NCBI RefSeq assembly: GCF_011601275.1
Contig: NZ_JAAOLY010000025.1
Span: 1-64,000, forward strand
Source of the DNA: Janthinobacterium lividum
GTDB taxonomy: Bacteria > Pseudomonadota > Gammaproteobacteria > Burkholderiales > Burkholderiaceae_D
Direction: 5' to 3'
DNA: 64,000 nt
Every line of letters begins with the position of its first letter. Position 1 is the stretch's first letter. Positions 1 to 10,000 of the stretch are shown piece after piece. The position numbers and the translations under genes are program-made. A model generated the notes under the pieces. That model was not told the origin of the DNA and searched no databases. It saw only the letters and a list, made by a program, of their open reading frames with translations.

Positions 1-874
1 ATGTCGCGACACCGCCGCTCAGGTTCAAGGTAATCGGCTGGACGCTGCTGCCATAGGCCACCGTGGCGTTGACGGCGCCGGCAATGGGCGCAACGTTTGC
101 CACCGTGCCGGAATAGGTGCGCGCTCCCGTGAACGGAGCGCTTGTACCGGTGCTGCTGTCGGTCGCCGTGATCGTAAAACTGTACGCGCCTGCCGCCGTC
201 GGCGTGCCGGACAAGGTGCCGTTCGGCGCCAGGCTCAGGCCCGCCGGCAGGCTGCCGCTGGAGACATAGCCATACGGCGACGCCCCGCCACTGGCAGTGA
301 TGGTCTCGCTGTAGGCGACACCGAACGTCATCGCCTGCAAACCCGTCGGCGCCAACGTGATCACCGGCGGACTGACCGTGATTGTCACGATAGCTTGCGC
401 CGAAGTACCGGCGCCATTGCTGGCCGTGTAGCTAAAGCTGTCGGCACCGGCATAACCGGCCGCCGGCGTATAGCTGATGCTGGTGCCGTTGACCGTCGCC
501 GTGCCGTGCGAAGCGGCGGAGGCCACCGCCACCGATGTCGCGACACCGCCGCTCAGGTTCAGGGTGATCGGCTGGACGCTGCTGCCATAGGCCACCGTGG
601 CGTTGACGGCGCCGGCAATGGGCGCAACGTTTGCCACCGTGCCGGAATACGCGCGCGAGCCCGAATAGGGACCGGCGCCGGTGCTGCTGTCGGTCGCGGT
701 GACGGTAAAACTGTAGGCGCCGGCCGCCGTGGGCGTGCCGGACAAGGTGCCGTTCGGCGCCAGGCTCAGGCCCGCCGGCAGGCTGCCGCTGGAGACATAG
801 CCATACGGCGACGCCCCGCCACTGGCAGTGATGGTCTCGCTATAGGCGACACCGAACGTCATCGCCAGCAGGGT
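1..874. repeat. Tandem 534-bp protein-coding repeat
   Basis: Bases 1-340 recur almost unchanged at 535-874, a period of 534 bp (178 codons, in frame). The unit encodes one cadherin-like plus one putative-Ig module of the minus-strand surface protein. Near-identity at DNA level implies recent duplication or ongoing homogenisation. More copies probably lie beyond the left edge. Confidence 0.85.
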
Positions 875-1594
875 CGTCGGCGCGATGGCGATGGTGGGCG
901 CGGAGACCGTCAGCGTATAGGCGCGCGTGCCACTGACGGCCAGCGAGTCCGTGGCGCGCACGGTAAAGTTGAAGGTGCCGCCCGATGTCGGCATACCCGA
1001 CAGCACACCGCCGCCACTCAAACTCATGCCAGCCGGCAAGGCACCCGCGCTGACCGCGTAGGTGTATGGCGCCGCGCCACCCGTCGCCGTCAAGGTTGTC
1101 GTCGAGTAAGCCTGCGCCACCGTGGCATTCGGCACGGTGGTCGGCGCCAGCACGATGGCGGACGTGATCGTGACGTTGTACACGATGGGCTGCCCCACAT
1201 CGTCCCTGACGGTAAACGTGTCCGAGGTGGCGCTGAGATTAGTATTCCGGTAGCGCACGGCATTCGTGGCATTCGAATCTTCCAGCGTGCCATACAGCGG
1301 CGCCACCAGGGTGCCCGTCAGGCCGAACTGGGAGCAAGGCGCATTGGTGTAATCTTCATAATATTCGCCCCCCGCGACGATGCTGACGGCGCGCGGGCTC
1401 GGGCAGGTACTGGCGGCGGAAGCCAGGCTGGAAAAAAGGGACAGCAAGACAAACAGCAGGGTTCCCGCCACGCACGTCAGCCATGATCGCGCCAGGGTCT
1501 GGACAGCCGGTGTGCCGGGGTCTCCGGCAACGAGACAATCAACACCGCTGACAGGCGTGGATGCCCATCCAAATTTCGTGAAATTTAGAAACAT
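1..1594 (-). CDS. Secreted Ig-like repeat protein, 5' part (runs off the left edge)
   Basis: The reading frame is open from the ATG at 1592-1594 to the window edge, so the C-terminus is missing. The first ~40 residues are an unusual polar extension, followed by a hydrophobic segment (about residues 42-60, ending LASAAS) that looks like a signal peptide. After a Cys-containing N-terminal region come Ig-like modules of the putative-Ig (He_PIG) type, recognised by recurring GGA.PYTYAVSAG.LPAG and LSGTPT.AG.Y.FTV patterns. These alternate with cadherin-like modules of the TV.YTPAAGYAG.DSF.Y type. Such proteins are usually exported and bind surfaces or matrix. The modules repeat with a 178-residue period. 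Nothing enzymatic is visible. The start could lie further in if the 40-residue extension is not translated. Confidence 0.75.
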   Translation of the reverse strand, partial: MFLNFTKFGWASTPVSGVDCLVAGDPGTPAVQTLARSWLTCVAGTLLFVLLSLFSSLASAASTCPSPRAVSIVAGGEYYEDYTNAPCSQFGLTGTLVAPLYGTLEDSNATNAVRYRNTNLSATSDTFTVRDDVGQPIVYNVTITSAIVLAPTTVPNATVAQAYSTTTLTATGGAAPYTYAVSAGALPAGMSLSGGGVLSGMPTSGGTFNFTVRATDSLAVSGTRAYTLTVSAPTIAIAPTTLLAMTFGVAYSETITASGGASPYGYVSSGSLPAGLSLAPNGTLSGTPTAAGAYSFTVTATDSSTGAGPYSGSRAYSGTVANVAPIAGAVNATVAYGSSVQPITLNLSGGVATSVAVASAASHGTATVNGTSISYTPAAGYAGADSFSYTASNGAGTSAQAIVTITVSPPVITLAPTGLQAMTFGVAYSETITASGGASPYGYVSSGSLPAGLSLAPNGTLSGTPTAAGAYSFTITATDSSTGTSAPFTGARTYSGTVANVAPIAGAVNATVAYGSSVQPITLNLSGGVAT

Positions 1595-2024
1595 TTGTCT
1601 TCCCTCGATACATTTATCCGGGCGCTGGGCCTTGTACGGATAACGCTCATGACAAACCTGCACGCCGATGACAGCGACCGTCAACAGGACTGATAATGGC
1701 TTCCCAGCATGGTTGAACATTGCTTTACGTCAATCCATGCTACTACGACTTACAAGGAAAGCAATTCCAAAAATATTATCAAATAGGGAAGTTTTTTAAC
1801 GAAAACAATTATTGTTGAAATGATGTATTTATTAACAACAAATGAGAAAAAGAAGGTCTTGGGAAGGTGGGATTGACCCATTCGACGTGTGTCATGCCCG
1901 CCGCTCATCGGCGACGGCCGCAGCGAACCGGCCTCGCGCACCCTGCCGTCAGTTGTACGCGCGCAACGCCGGAGACTGTCACCTTGCAAGCCACCCGCGC
2001 AGAATTTCTCGCTGGCAGGCAGCA
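1595..2024. other. Intergenic stretch, no gene supported
   Basis: Between the start of the Ig-like protein gene and the 3' end of the S9 peptidase gene, both on the minus strand. An AT-rich patch around 1740-1850 could hold the promoter of the Ig-like gene. Short open frames here overlap each other and show no signal or family motif. Confidence 0.5.
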
Positions 2025-2055
2025 TGGCCTGCCAGGCAGCTTGCCGGGCAGGCCA
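2025..2055 (-). terminator. Hairpin after S9 peptidase gene
   Basis: Perfect 9-bp inverted repeat (2025-2033 with 2047-2055, 13-nt loop) lying 19 nt downstream of the peptidase stop. There is no T-tract, so it may be a factor-assisted terminator or an mRNA 3' stabiliser. Confidence 0.4.
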
Positions 2056-2073
2056 CATCACGTGGTGGCAGCT

Positions 2074-4086
2074 TTACTGCATGGCTTGCTCCAAGCCCGG
2101 CGCAAACTCGGCGCCATGCTTGACCTGTGCGGTGGACGCCTTCAGGGTGGCGCCGATCGGCTCTGCGCGGCCAGACAGGCACTGCCCCAGGAAGTTCTCC
2201 GTCACCGCATTGAAGGCGATGTTGTTCACGGGCCGGGCAAAGCCATGGCCTTCATCGGGGAACAGCACATACGTGACGGGGATATTCTTTGCCGCCATGG
2301 CCGCCACGATCTGGTCCGATTCCGCCACGTTGACTCGCGGGTCGTTCGCGCCTTGGCCAATCAGCAGCGGACGCTGGATGTTCTGCGCAAAGTTCAGCGG
2401 CGAGCGCTCCTTCAGCAGTGCGCGGCCCTCTTCCGTGGTCGGGTCGCCCATGCGTTTGTAGAACTGCTGCTTGCCCGCTTCCCAGTACGGCGGAATCGTT
2501 TGCAGCAGCGTAAACAGGTTCGAGGGGCCGACGATGTCGACGCCGCAGGCAAATGTGGTGGGGGTGAACGCCATGCCGGCCAGGGTGGCGTAGCCGCCAT
2601 ACGAGCCGCCCATGATGGCCACCTTGTCGGCGGTGGTCACGCCGCTTTTGACGGCCCATTGCACGGCGTCGAGCAGGTCGTCATGCATCTTGCGGCCCCA
2701 CTGCAGGTCGCCGGCCGAGATGAACTGCTTGCCGAAGCCAGTCGAGCCGCGGAAGTTCACCGACAATACGGCATAGCCGCGGTTGGCCAGCCACTGGTGG
2801 TAGCCGTTGTAGCCATAGGTGTCGCGCGCCCACGGGCCGCCATGCACCAGCAGCACCATCGGCACCGCCTGCGTGGCCTTGCCGTCGGCGGTCGCCTTCG
2901 ACGCCTGCGGCAAGGTCAGGTAGGACACCAGGGTCAGGCCGTCGCGCGCCTTGATTTGCTGCGGATACATGGGCACCAGCGGCGCGCCTTCCAGTTCCGG
3001 TCGCGTGACGTACAGCCGCGTGAGTTTTTTGGTCTTGCGCTCATACAGCCAGCTCGACGGCGGCGCCGTGACGGCGTCGATACTCACCAGCCATTTATCG
3101 TCGGCATCCGTGCGCGACGTTACCGTGAACTGGCCCTGGGTATGCTTTTTCAGGAAGGCCAGGTCGGCTTTCAGGTCGTTCGTCAGCGGCAGATATTCCT
3201 GCTGCAGATAATTGACCGTATAGGCCTGCACATGGCCCGTGCGCGTGTCGTACAGCGCATCGGCGATGTCGGAACGCGGGTCTTGCGCCACGACCGTGCT
3301 CTTGCCGCTGGCCACGTCCTGCGCCAGCAGCGCCGAAGTATTGCGGCCGCGCGAATCGGTCCAGTACAGAGTCTTGCCATCGACCGTGAAGGCCAGCGGC
3401 GCCGTCGTCTGCGAGTCTTCCAGACCCACTTCGGCCAGCGGCGCGCTCTCGACCTTGCCGTCCGTCAGGCGGAAATACTGCATGCCGCCATCGGCGCGCG
3501 CCTTGCTGGCGATGCGCAGATTGAGCAATTCATCGGCCAGGTAGCCGCCATAGCCATCGTTCCGCTGCACCAGGGTCAACTTGCCGCTGGCCAGGTCGAG
3601 GCTGTACACGTCGTGCCAGCGCGCATCGCGATTATTGATGCCGACGAGGATGCGGTCCTTCACCTTGCTGCTGATCTGGACGATCCGCACGCGCGTCTTC
3701 TCGAACGGCGTGTAGCTGATCTGCTTGCCGCTCGCCACGTTCACGCCGTACAGCAGGAAATTCTCGTCGCCGCCCTTGTCCTGGATGAACAGCAGGGTTT
3801 TCGAATCGGGCGACCAGAAGCTGCTGCGGATGGGCCGCACCTTTTCTTCCGTCAGCGGCCGCGCCTGCGCCAGGTCATTGGCCGGCGCCACCCACACATT
3901 GAGCACGCCGTCGCGCGGCGCGATCCATGACAGCCACTGCCCATCTGGGCTGAGCTTGCCACCGGACTTGCTGGGATTGCCGAACAGCTTGGCCCGCTCG
4001 ATCAGCGGCGTTTCATTGACAGGGGCTTGGGCGTGCGCCGGCAGCACGCTGGCGAACAACAGGGCAGGCAGGACATAGCGAATCAT
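2074..4086 (-). CDS. S9 family prolyl oligopeptidase / acylaminoacyl-peptidase-like, exported
   Basis: 670 residues. A signal peptide (residues 1-20, cleavage after AHAQ) precedes a beta-propeller region (about 40-390) and an alpha/beta-hydrolase domain (about 405-640). The catalytic Ser495 sits in GGSYGGY, Asp582 in GANDPRV and His614 in DEGHGF, the complete S9 triad. The family cleaves short peptides, often after Pro or removing N-terminal groups; here it should act in the periplasm. I start at the ATG at 4084-4086 because GAGGTG lies 8 nt upstream and the signal peptide begins there; an in-frame start 69 nt upstream would bury the signal. The gene is monocistronic by spacing. The C-terminal ~30 residues extend past the usual domain end. 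Confidence 0.9.
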   Translation of the reverse strand: MIRYVLPALLFASVLPAHAQAPVNETPLIERAKLFGNPSKSGGKLSPDGQWLSWIAPRDGVLNVWVAPANDLAQARPLTEEKVRPIRSSFWSPDSKTLLFIQDKGGDENFLLYGVNVASGKQISYTPFEKTRVRIVQISSKVKDRILVGINNRDARWHDVYSLDLASGKLTLVQRNDGYGGYLADELLNLRIASKARADGGMQYFRLTDGKVESAPLAEVGLEDSQTTAPLAFTVDGKTLYWTDSRGRNTSALLAQDVASGKSTVVAQDPRSDIADALYDTRTGHVQAYTVNYLQQEYLPLTNDLKADLAFLKKHTQGQFTVTSRTDADDKWLVSIDAVTAPPSSWLYERKTKKLTRLYVTRPELEGAPLVPMYPQQIKARDGLTLVSYLTLPQASKATADGKATQAVPMVLLVHGGPWARDTYGYNGYHQWLANRGYAVLSVNFRGSTGFGKQFISAGDLQWGRKMHDDLLDAVQWAVKSGVTTADKVAIMGGSYGGYATLAGMAFTPTTFACGVDIVGPSNLFTLLQTIPPYWEAGKQQFYKRMGDPTTEEGRALLKERSPLNFAQNIQRPLLIGQGANDPRVNVAESDQIVAAMAAKNIPVTYVLFPDEGHGFARPVNNIAFNAVTENFLGQCLSGRAEPIGATLKASTAQVKHGAEFAPGLEQAMQ

Positions 4087-4287
4087 GGACACCTCATGGT
4101 TGTAGGATGAAGGAAAACTTGATAATTGTGCATGTGCCAGCAAATCATAGGCCAAAGTGGCATTGCCGGGTTGACTACAGCGACAGGAGACAAAAATCGG
4201 GGGACAGGATGGGGAAAGCGGGGGATGGCTGGCGGACGTGTGCCAGCGCAGCCTTGGTGTTCCTGCATGAATACACCGGGTTAAACC

Positions 4288-5352
4288 CTATACGGTTGAG
4301 CTGCCCGTATTGCCGGTGCTAAAGGCGTGGATCTTGTCGACGATTTGCCTTGATGCCAGGCTGATCGCCGCACGGGTGTTGCCAGCGATATGGGGCGTCA
4401 GCATCGCATTGGCAATCCCCACCAAGGGGGAATTGAACTGATCTTTTTCGTGGGAGAATGTATCGATGGCTATGGCTTTGAGATGCCCGGGAAACTGAGT
4501 CATGAAAGTCGCCAGTTGATCCTCGTCTATGATGCCGCCACGGGCAGTATTGATCAGGATCGAGCCGGGACGCATTCGGGCAAAGGCGGCACTGCCGAAC
4601 AAGCCTCTGGTCAGCGGAGTGAGGGGCGTGTGAATGGACACCACGTCAGCTTCGGCTAATAGTTGCTCCAGAGTTGCTCGTCTGTGCATGCCCAGGTCGC
4701 GGGCAAGCTGCTCGGTGAAACGCTCGGACCCCGTCGCAATCACCCTCATGCCCAGCGCCTGGGCCTTCCGGGCCACGGTTTGGGCAATACTGCCAGTCCC
4801 TACCAGTCCCAGGGTGAGCTCGGCGATTTGCGCAGCAGGCGCCAGTCTGCCTTTTGACCAATGGCCCGCATGAGTTTGGGTGTTGTACTGATTAAGGTCC
4901 CGGGACAGGAACAGCGCTTGGGCGAGGACATATTCGGCGACCGCCGTCGCGTTGGAACCTGGCGTATTCAACACGACGACACCGCATCGCTTGGCTGCCT
5001 GCATATCGATATGGTTGACCCCGATTCCCGCCTGCGCGATCGCGCGCAACGGATACGGAAGAGCATGAGATGCGGCGGCCTGTATCAGTTCGTCATCGAG
5101 TGGAATATTCAGACGCGTCTTCAATACACTGTATCCACCGGCTCCCTGGATAGCGGCAATCAATGCCAGCTTATCGTGGCAATTGATATTCACGTAGTAC
5201 AGCCGGTCGCCGTAGTGGTCCACGATGCTGTCCTGGTCGCTAAAGTAATGAAGGTTAAGGGTAACTGCCAGATCGTACTCGAGAAATCTGTCGATTTCAT
5301 CAAAGAGCAATGGGGGAGCAGGCGCATCCAGTATCAAGGTGCAAAATGTCAT
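4288..5352 (-). CDS. D-2-hydroxyacid dehydrogenase (NAD-dependent)
   Basis: 354 residues. The Rossmann dinucleotide loop is GLVGTGSIAQTVA. The catalytic set is visible: Arg in NTARGGIIDE, Glu in FSHEKD and His in TPHIAGNTRAA. The family interconverts 2-keto acids and D-2-hydroxy acids (glycerate, lactate, phosphoglycerate and others); substrate cannot be told from sequence. The SD AGAGGA precedes the ATG at 5350-5352 by 8 nt; an adjacent in-frame TTG is a weaker alternative. It stands alone between the S9 peptidase and the RND operon, about 200 bp from each. Confidence 0.85.
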   Translation of the reverse strand: MTFCTLILDAPAPPLLFDEIDRFLEYDLAVTLNLHYFSDQDSIVDHYGDRLYYVNINCHDKLALIAAIQGAGGYSVLKTRLNIPLDDELIQAAASHALPYPLRAIAQAGIGVNHIDMQAAKRCGVVVLNTPGSNATAVAEYVLAQALFLSRDLNQYNTQTHAGHWSKGRLAPAAQIAELTLGLVGTGSIAQTVARKAQALGMRVIATGSERFTEQLARDLGMHRRATLEQLLAEADVVSIHTPLTPLTRGLFGSAAFARMRPGSILINTARGGIIDEDQLATFMTQFPGHLKAIAIDTFSHEKDQFNSPLVGIANAMLTPHIAGNTRAAISLASRQIVDKIHAFSTGNTGSSTV

Positions 5353-5577
5353 CAAAGTTGTCCTCTACGCGAAGGTGTGTTTCACAGACATACAGTACGA
5401 CTTTGAACTATACCCCTAACGGATGTATGGCACCGATGATGGACAATGGACGCTGTTCACGAATGTGCCGGCATGGAACAATTCAACGTAGGTCCATGCC
5501 CGGCACAAATTCACAATCTGCAATGCGCGTGCCGCTGCTCCAGCCTCACTGGCAGCATGCCGCTCGCGCACGGAAGA

Positions 5578-7071
5578 TCAAGGCCTGCCGGCGAGCTGCG
5601 TCGTCCTGGGAGGCGACCCGGCACCATCACAGTCGTAGCTTGCCTGCGCGCAGATCTCCCAGCCGCCGCCCAGCGCCTTGTAGATGCTGACAACGGCAAG
5701 CCGCTGGCTGGTGCGCGCGACGGCCAGCGCGCGACGGCTGGCAAAGTCGGCCCGTTCCGCTTCGAGCACGTCCAGGTACAGGCCCGCGCCTGCCGAAAAC
5801 TGTAGCTTGGCAAGACGCGCAGCCTCGCGGTTTGCCGCCGCCTCAAGCAGCCGTAGCCCAAGCGTGCCGCCTGCGCTGCCATACGCTTTGAAGGCATCGT
5901 CCGTTTCCTGGAGTGCGCGCAAGACGGTCTGGTCGTAGACGAGCAGAGCTGCCTGGGCGCGTGCCTCGCTGGCGGCGATCCGGGCACGCACGCGCCCCGT
6001 ATCGAGCAGATGCCAGCGGATGACGGGGCCGAGAAAGCTCGATTGCATGCCAGCGTCGCCCATCGCATCGAGGCTGCCCGCAACAAGTCCGATGGACCCC
6101 GTTACCTGGATCTCGGGATACAGGTCTGCCGTCTCCACCCCGATGCGGGCCGTCGCGGCAGCCAGGTTACGTTCTGCCGCCGCGATATCGGCGCGCCGCG
6201 CGAGAAGCCCGGCGGGATCGCCCACGGTGATCGTCCGCACCGTCAGCGCGTCACTTGCGGGCGTGGCGGCGGGAAGGCTGAACGTCTGCGGCACTTCGCC
6301 AAGCAGGACGGCCAGTGCGTTGACGGAGGCCGCGCGGCGGCGCTCCAGTTCGGGCACGGCCACCTCCACCGAGCGCAGCAAGGCCTCGGCGCGAAGGCGG
6401 TCGAGTTCGCTGGCAGAGCCAGCGTTTACCATGCGTTCGACGAGAGCCAGGCTGTCGCGCTGGCTTTGGGTGATGCTGGCAACGACAGCTTGTTCAGCCT
6501 CGATGCCGCCCAGCTCGAACCAGGTGGCCGCCACCGTGGCAGCGACGCCCGCCTGCACGCCGCGCAGCAAGGCCTCGCGCGAGCCCGCCTGTGCCTGGCC
6601 CGCCTCCACGGACCGCCGCACGCGGCCAAACAGGTCGATCTCCCAGGAAGCATCGACGGTGGCACGATAGCTTTCGCTCCGGCGCGGCTGGCCGGGCAGC
6701 GTCTCGATCTTGCTCAAACGGCGCTTTTCATACCCGAGCGCGGCTCCGCCCTGCGGCAGGAAACTCTGCCTGTCTTCGCGCAGCAAGGCTTTGGCCTCCG
6801 CGAGCCGGGCGGCAGCGATACCGACGTCGTGGTTCGCCGCCAGCGCCCGCTGGATCAGAGTGACCAGCGCCGGGTCGTCGAAGCTGCGCCACCACTCCAC
6901 CTCGACCGCTCCCGGCGCGAGACCGGCGCGGGCCTGGCCCAAGCCGCCGGAAAACTGCGCTGCGGACAGCGGCGGCGGCAACGGCGGCGCATAATCGGGG
7001 CCGACCGCGCAGCCGGCCAGCAACGCGAGCCCACTCAATGAGGCTAAAATTGTTTGATACGGGCGATTCAT
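5578..7071 (-). CDS. RND efflux outer membrane factor (NodT/OprM-like lipoprotein)
   Basis: 497 residues with a lipoprotein signal (LALLAGC) at the N-terminus and the paired OEP repeats of TolC-type channels. It should form the outer-membrane duct of the tripartite pump encoded just upstream. The ATG at 7069-7071 overlaps the pump stop codon as ATGA, implying translational coupling; longer in-frame starts upstream would lie inside the pump gene and spoil the lipoprotein signal. Last gene of the operon, in the standard order adaptor-pump-channel. Confidence 0.9.
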   Translation of the reverse strand: MNRPYQTILASLSGLALLAGCAVGPDYAPPLPPPLSAAQFSGGLGQARAGLAPGAVEVEWWRSFDDPALVTLIQRALAANHDVGIAAARLAEAKALLREDRQSFLPQGGAALGYEKRRLSKIETLPGQPRRSESYRATVDASWEIDLFGRVRRSVEAGQAQAGSREALLRGVQAGVAATVAATWFELGGIEAEQAVVASITQSQRDSLALVERMVNAGSASELDRLRAEALLRSVEVAVPELERRRAASVNALAVLLGEVPQTFSLPAATPASDALTVRTITVGDPAGLLARRADIAAAERNLAAATARIGVETADLYPEIQVTGSIGLVAGSLDAMGDAGMQSSFLGPVIRWHLLDTGRVRARIAASEARAQAALLVYDQTVLRALQETDDAFKAYGSAGGTLGLRLLEAAANREAARLAKLQFSAGAGLYLDVLEAERADFASRRALAVARTSQRLAVVSIYKALGGGWEICAQASYDCDGAGSPPRTTQLAGRP

Positions 7072-10000
7072 GTCGTGCTCCTGTCCATGCTTGTCTTGGT
7101 AATTGGCGTGTGGCGTTCGAAGCGGACCGCCAGGGCGCGCATCACCACATAAAACACGGGCGTGAGGAACAGTCCGAACAGTGTCACGCCCAGCATGCCG
7201 GCGAACACCGCGATCCCCATGGCCTGGCGCATCTCGGAGCCGGCGCCGCTGGCGAAGACCAGCGGCACGACGCCGGCGATGAAGGCGAGCGAGGTCATCA
7301 GGATGGGCCGCAGCCGCAGCCGGCAAGCTTCGATGACCGCATCGAGCGCGCTCGATCCTTCCATTTCCAGGCTACGTGCGAACTCGACAATGAGGATGGC
7401 ATTCTTGGCCGCCAGTCCGACCAGCACGATCAGTCCGATCTGCACGAAGATGTTGTTGTCGCCGCCCGCCAGCCACACGCCGATGATCGCGCTCAGCAGA
7501 CACATCGGCACGATCATCAGGACGGCCAGCGGCAGCAGCCAGCTGTTGTACTGCGCGGCCAGGATCAGATAGGCGAGCAGCACACACAGCGGGAAGATGA
7601 ACAGCGCCGAATCGCCGGCCAGCTTTTGCTGGTAGGTAAGATCAGTCCATTCAAAGCTCATGCCTTCAGGCAGCACCTCCTTCGCCAGCCGTTCCATGAC
7701 AGCCACGGCCTGCCCGGAACTGACGCCTGGCATCGCGCCGCCCGAGATGTCGGCCGACGGATAGCCATTGTAGTGAACCATGCGGTCCGGACCGGAACTG
7801 GGCGTGACGGTGACAAACGACGACAAGGGCAGCATGTCGCCGGCCGCATTACGCACCTGCAAGCGGCCGATGGCCTCGGCCTGCATGCGATACTCAGCAT
7901 CGGCCTGGGCCGTCACCTTGTAGGTCCGGCCGAAGCGGTTGAAGTCGTTGACGTAGAGGGAACCGAGATAGATCTGCAGCGACTCGAATACGTCGGCCAG
8001 CCGCACTCCCTGGCTCTTGACCTGGGTACGGTCGATGGCGACCTCGAGCTGCGGGGCATTGACGTCCAGGCTGGTCATGAGGCCGGCCACCTGTCCCGAC
8101 TCGCTTGCCTTGGTCATCAGGATATGCGTCTGCTGGACCAGGGCATCGAGCCCGGCGCTGCCGCGGTCCTCGACCAGCATCTTGAAGCCGCCGGTCGCGC
8201 CCAGGCCGGGCACTGGCGGCGGCGGGAACACGCCGAGGAAACCGTCGGGAATGCCGGCGAACTTCGCTTGCAGGCGCCCGGCGATCGCATTCGCCGTGAG
8301 ATCGGGCGTCGTGCGGGCCTTGAACGGGTCGAGCATGACGAACATGACGGCCGCGTTGGGCACGTTGACGAAGCCGTTGATCGACAAGCCGGGGAAGGCG
8401 ACGACGCTTTCAACGCCAGGTTCGGCCAGCGCAATCTTCGACATCTGCTTGGCGACGGCGTCGGTCCGGTCCAGCGATGACGAGTTGGGCAATTGAGCGA
8501 TCGCCACCAGATAGTATTTGTCCTGCATCGGCACGAAGCCCGGCGGCACGGCCTTGAAGCCGAAGAAGGTCAACGCGAGCAGGCCGCCGTACACGAGCAA
8601 GGCCACGCCGCTGACCCTGACGACTTTGCGCACCGTGTTGCCATAGGCATCCGGCGCACGCTGGAACGGCCGGCCCAGCATCCGCAACAGGCGCTCGGCG
8701 CGGCCACGCAGGCTGCGCGGGTCATGCACGGCCTCGGCCTTGCGTGGCTGAAGCAGGAGGCCGGCAAGCGCCGGGCTGAGCGTGAGCGAATTGACGGCCG
8801 ACAAGATGGTCGAGATGGCGATCGTCAGCGCGAACTGGCGGTAGAACTCGCCCTGCAAGCCGCTCAGGAAGGCGGTCGGAATGAACACGGCGGCAAGCAC
8901 CGAGGTGATCGCGATGATGGGACCCGTGACCTCGTCCATGGCGCGCCTCGCCGCCTGCCTCGGCTCTTCGCCATTTTCGATGTGGCGTTCGACATTCTCG
9001 ACCACCACGATGGCGTCGTCGACGACGATGCCGATCGACAGCACCAGGCCGAACAAGGACAGGGTATTGAGCGAGAAGCCCATCAGATGCATGACGGCGA
9101 AGGTGCCGATCAGCGACACGGGCACCGCCATGAGGGGAATCAGCGACGCGCGCCAGTTGCGCAGGAACAGCACCACCACGATGACGACGAGAATGATCGC
9201 CTCCAGCAAGGTCGTTGCCACCGACTCCAGCGAGGCACGCACAAACACCGTCGGGTCATAGGCGATGCGCGAGCTCAGTCCTGCGGGGAAATTTTCCTCC
9301 AGCCGCTGCATGGTGTCGCGTACCGCCTGCGCAACATCGAGCGCATTGGCGCCTGGGCTTTGAATGATTTGCAAGGCGACGGCCGGCTCGCCGTCAAGCA
9401 GGCTGCGCAGCGCATACGCGTCGGCGCCCATCTCGATGCGGGCCACGTCGCGCAAGCGCGTCACCTGGCCTTCGGCGCCCGTGCGGATGATGATGTCGCC
9501 GAACTGTTCCTCGTCGGTCAAGCGTCCGAGCGTGTTGACCGTCACCTGGAAGGCGGCGCTGGAGTCGGGAGACTGGCCGACGGAACCGGCGGCCACCTGC
9601 ACGTTCTGTTCGCGCACGGCGGCAATCACCTCGCCGGCCGTCAGGCCGCGTGCGGCGATCAGGTTCGGATCGAGCCACAGCCGCATGCTGTATTCGCCCG
9701 CGCCCCAGACGAGGACGTCGCTGATGCCGGGGATGCGGGACAGCTCGTCGCGCACCTGGAGGTAGGCGTAATTCGATATGTACAGGGGATCGTAGCGCTT
9801 GTCGGGCGACAGCAGGTGCACCACCATCAGGATGTCAGGCGAGGTTTTCTGCGTGACGACGCCCTGGCGCTGGACTTCTTCAGGCAAACGCGGCAGCGCG
9901 CGCGCGACCCGGTTCTGCACCTGGATCTGCGCCATGTCGGCATTCGTTCCCTGCGCGAAAGTAACGGTCAAGGTCATGCGGCCGTCGGTTGCCGATTGCG

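Noticed and set aside
395..1486. Long plus-strand frame (363 codons, Arg/Gly/Ala-rich)
   Set aside because: Mirror of the repetitive minus-strand Ig-like gene. Composition is extreme in Arg and Gly, there is no motif, and the minus frame gives clear Ig repeats and a signal peptide.
1867..3930. 687-codon plus-strand frame opposite the S9 peptidase
   Set aside because: Shadow of a GC-rich coding strand: Arg/His/Gln-rich, no domain. The opposite strand has a full catalytic triad and signal peptide.
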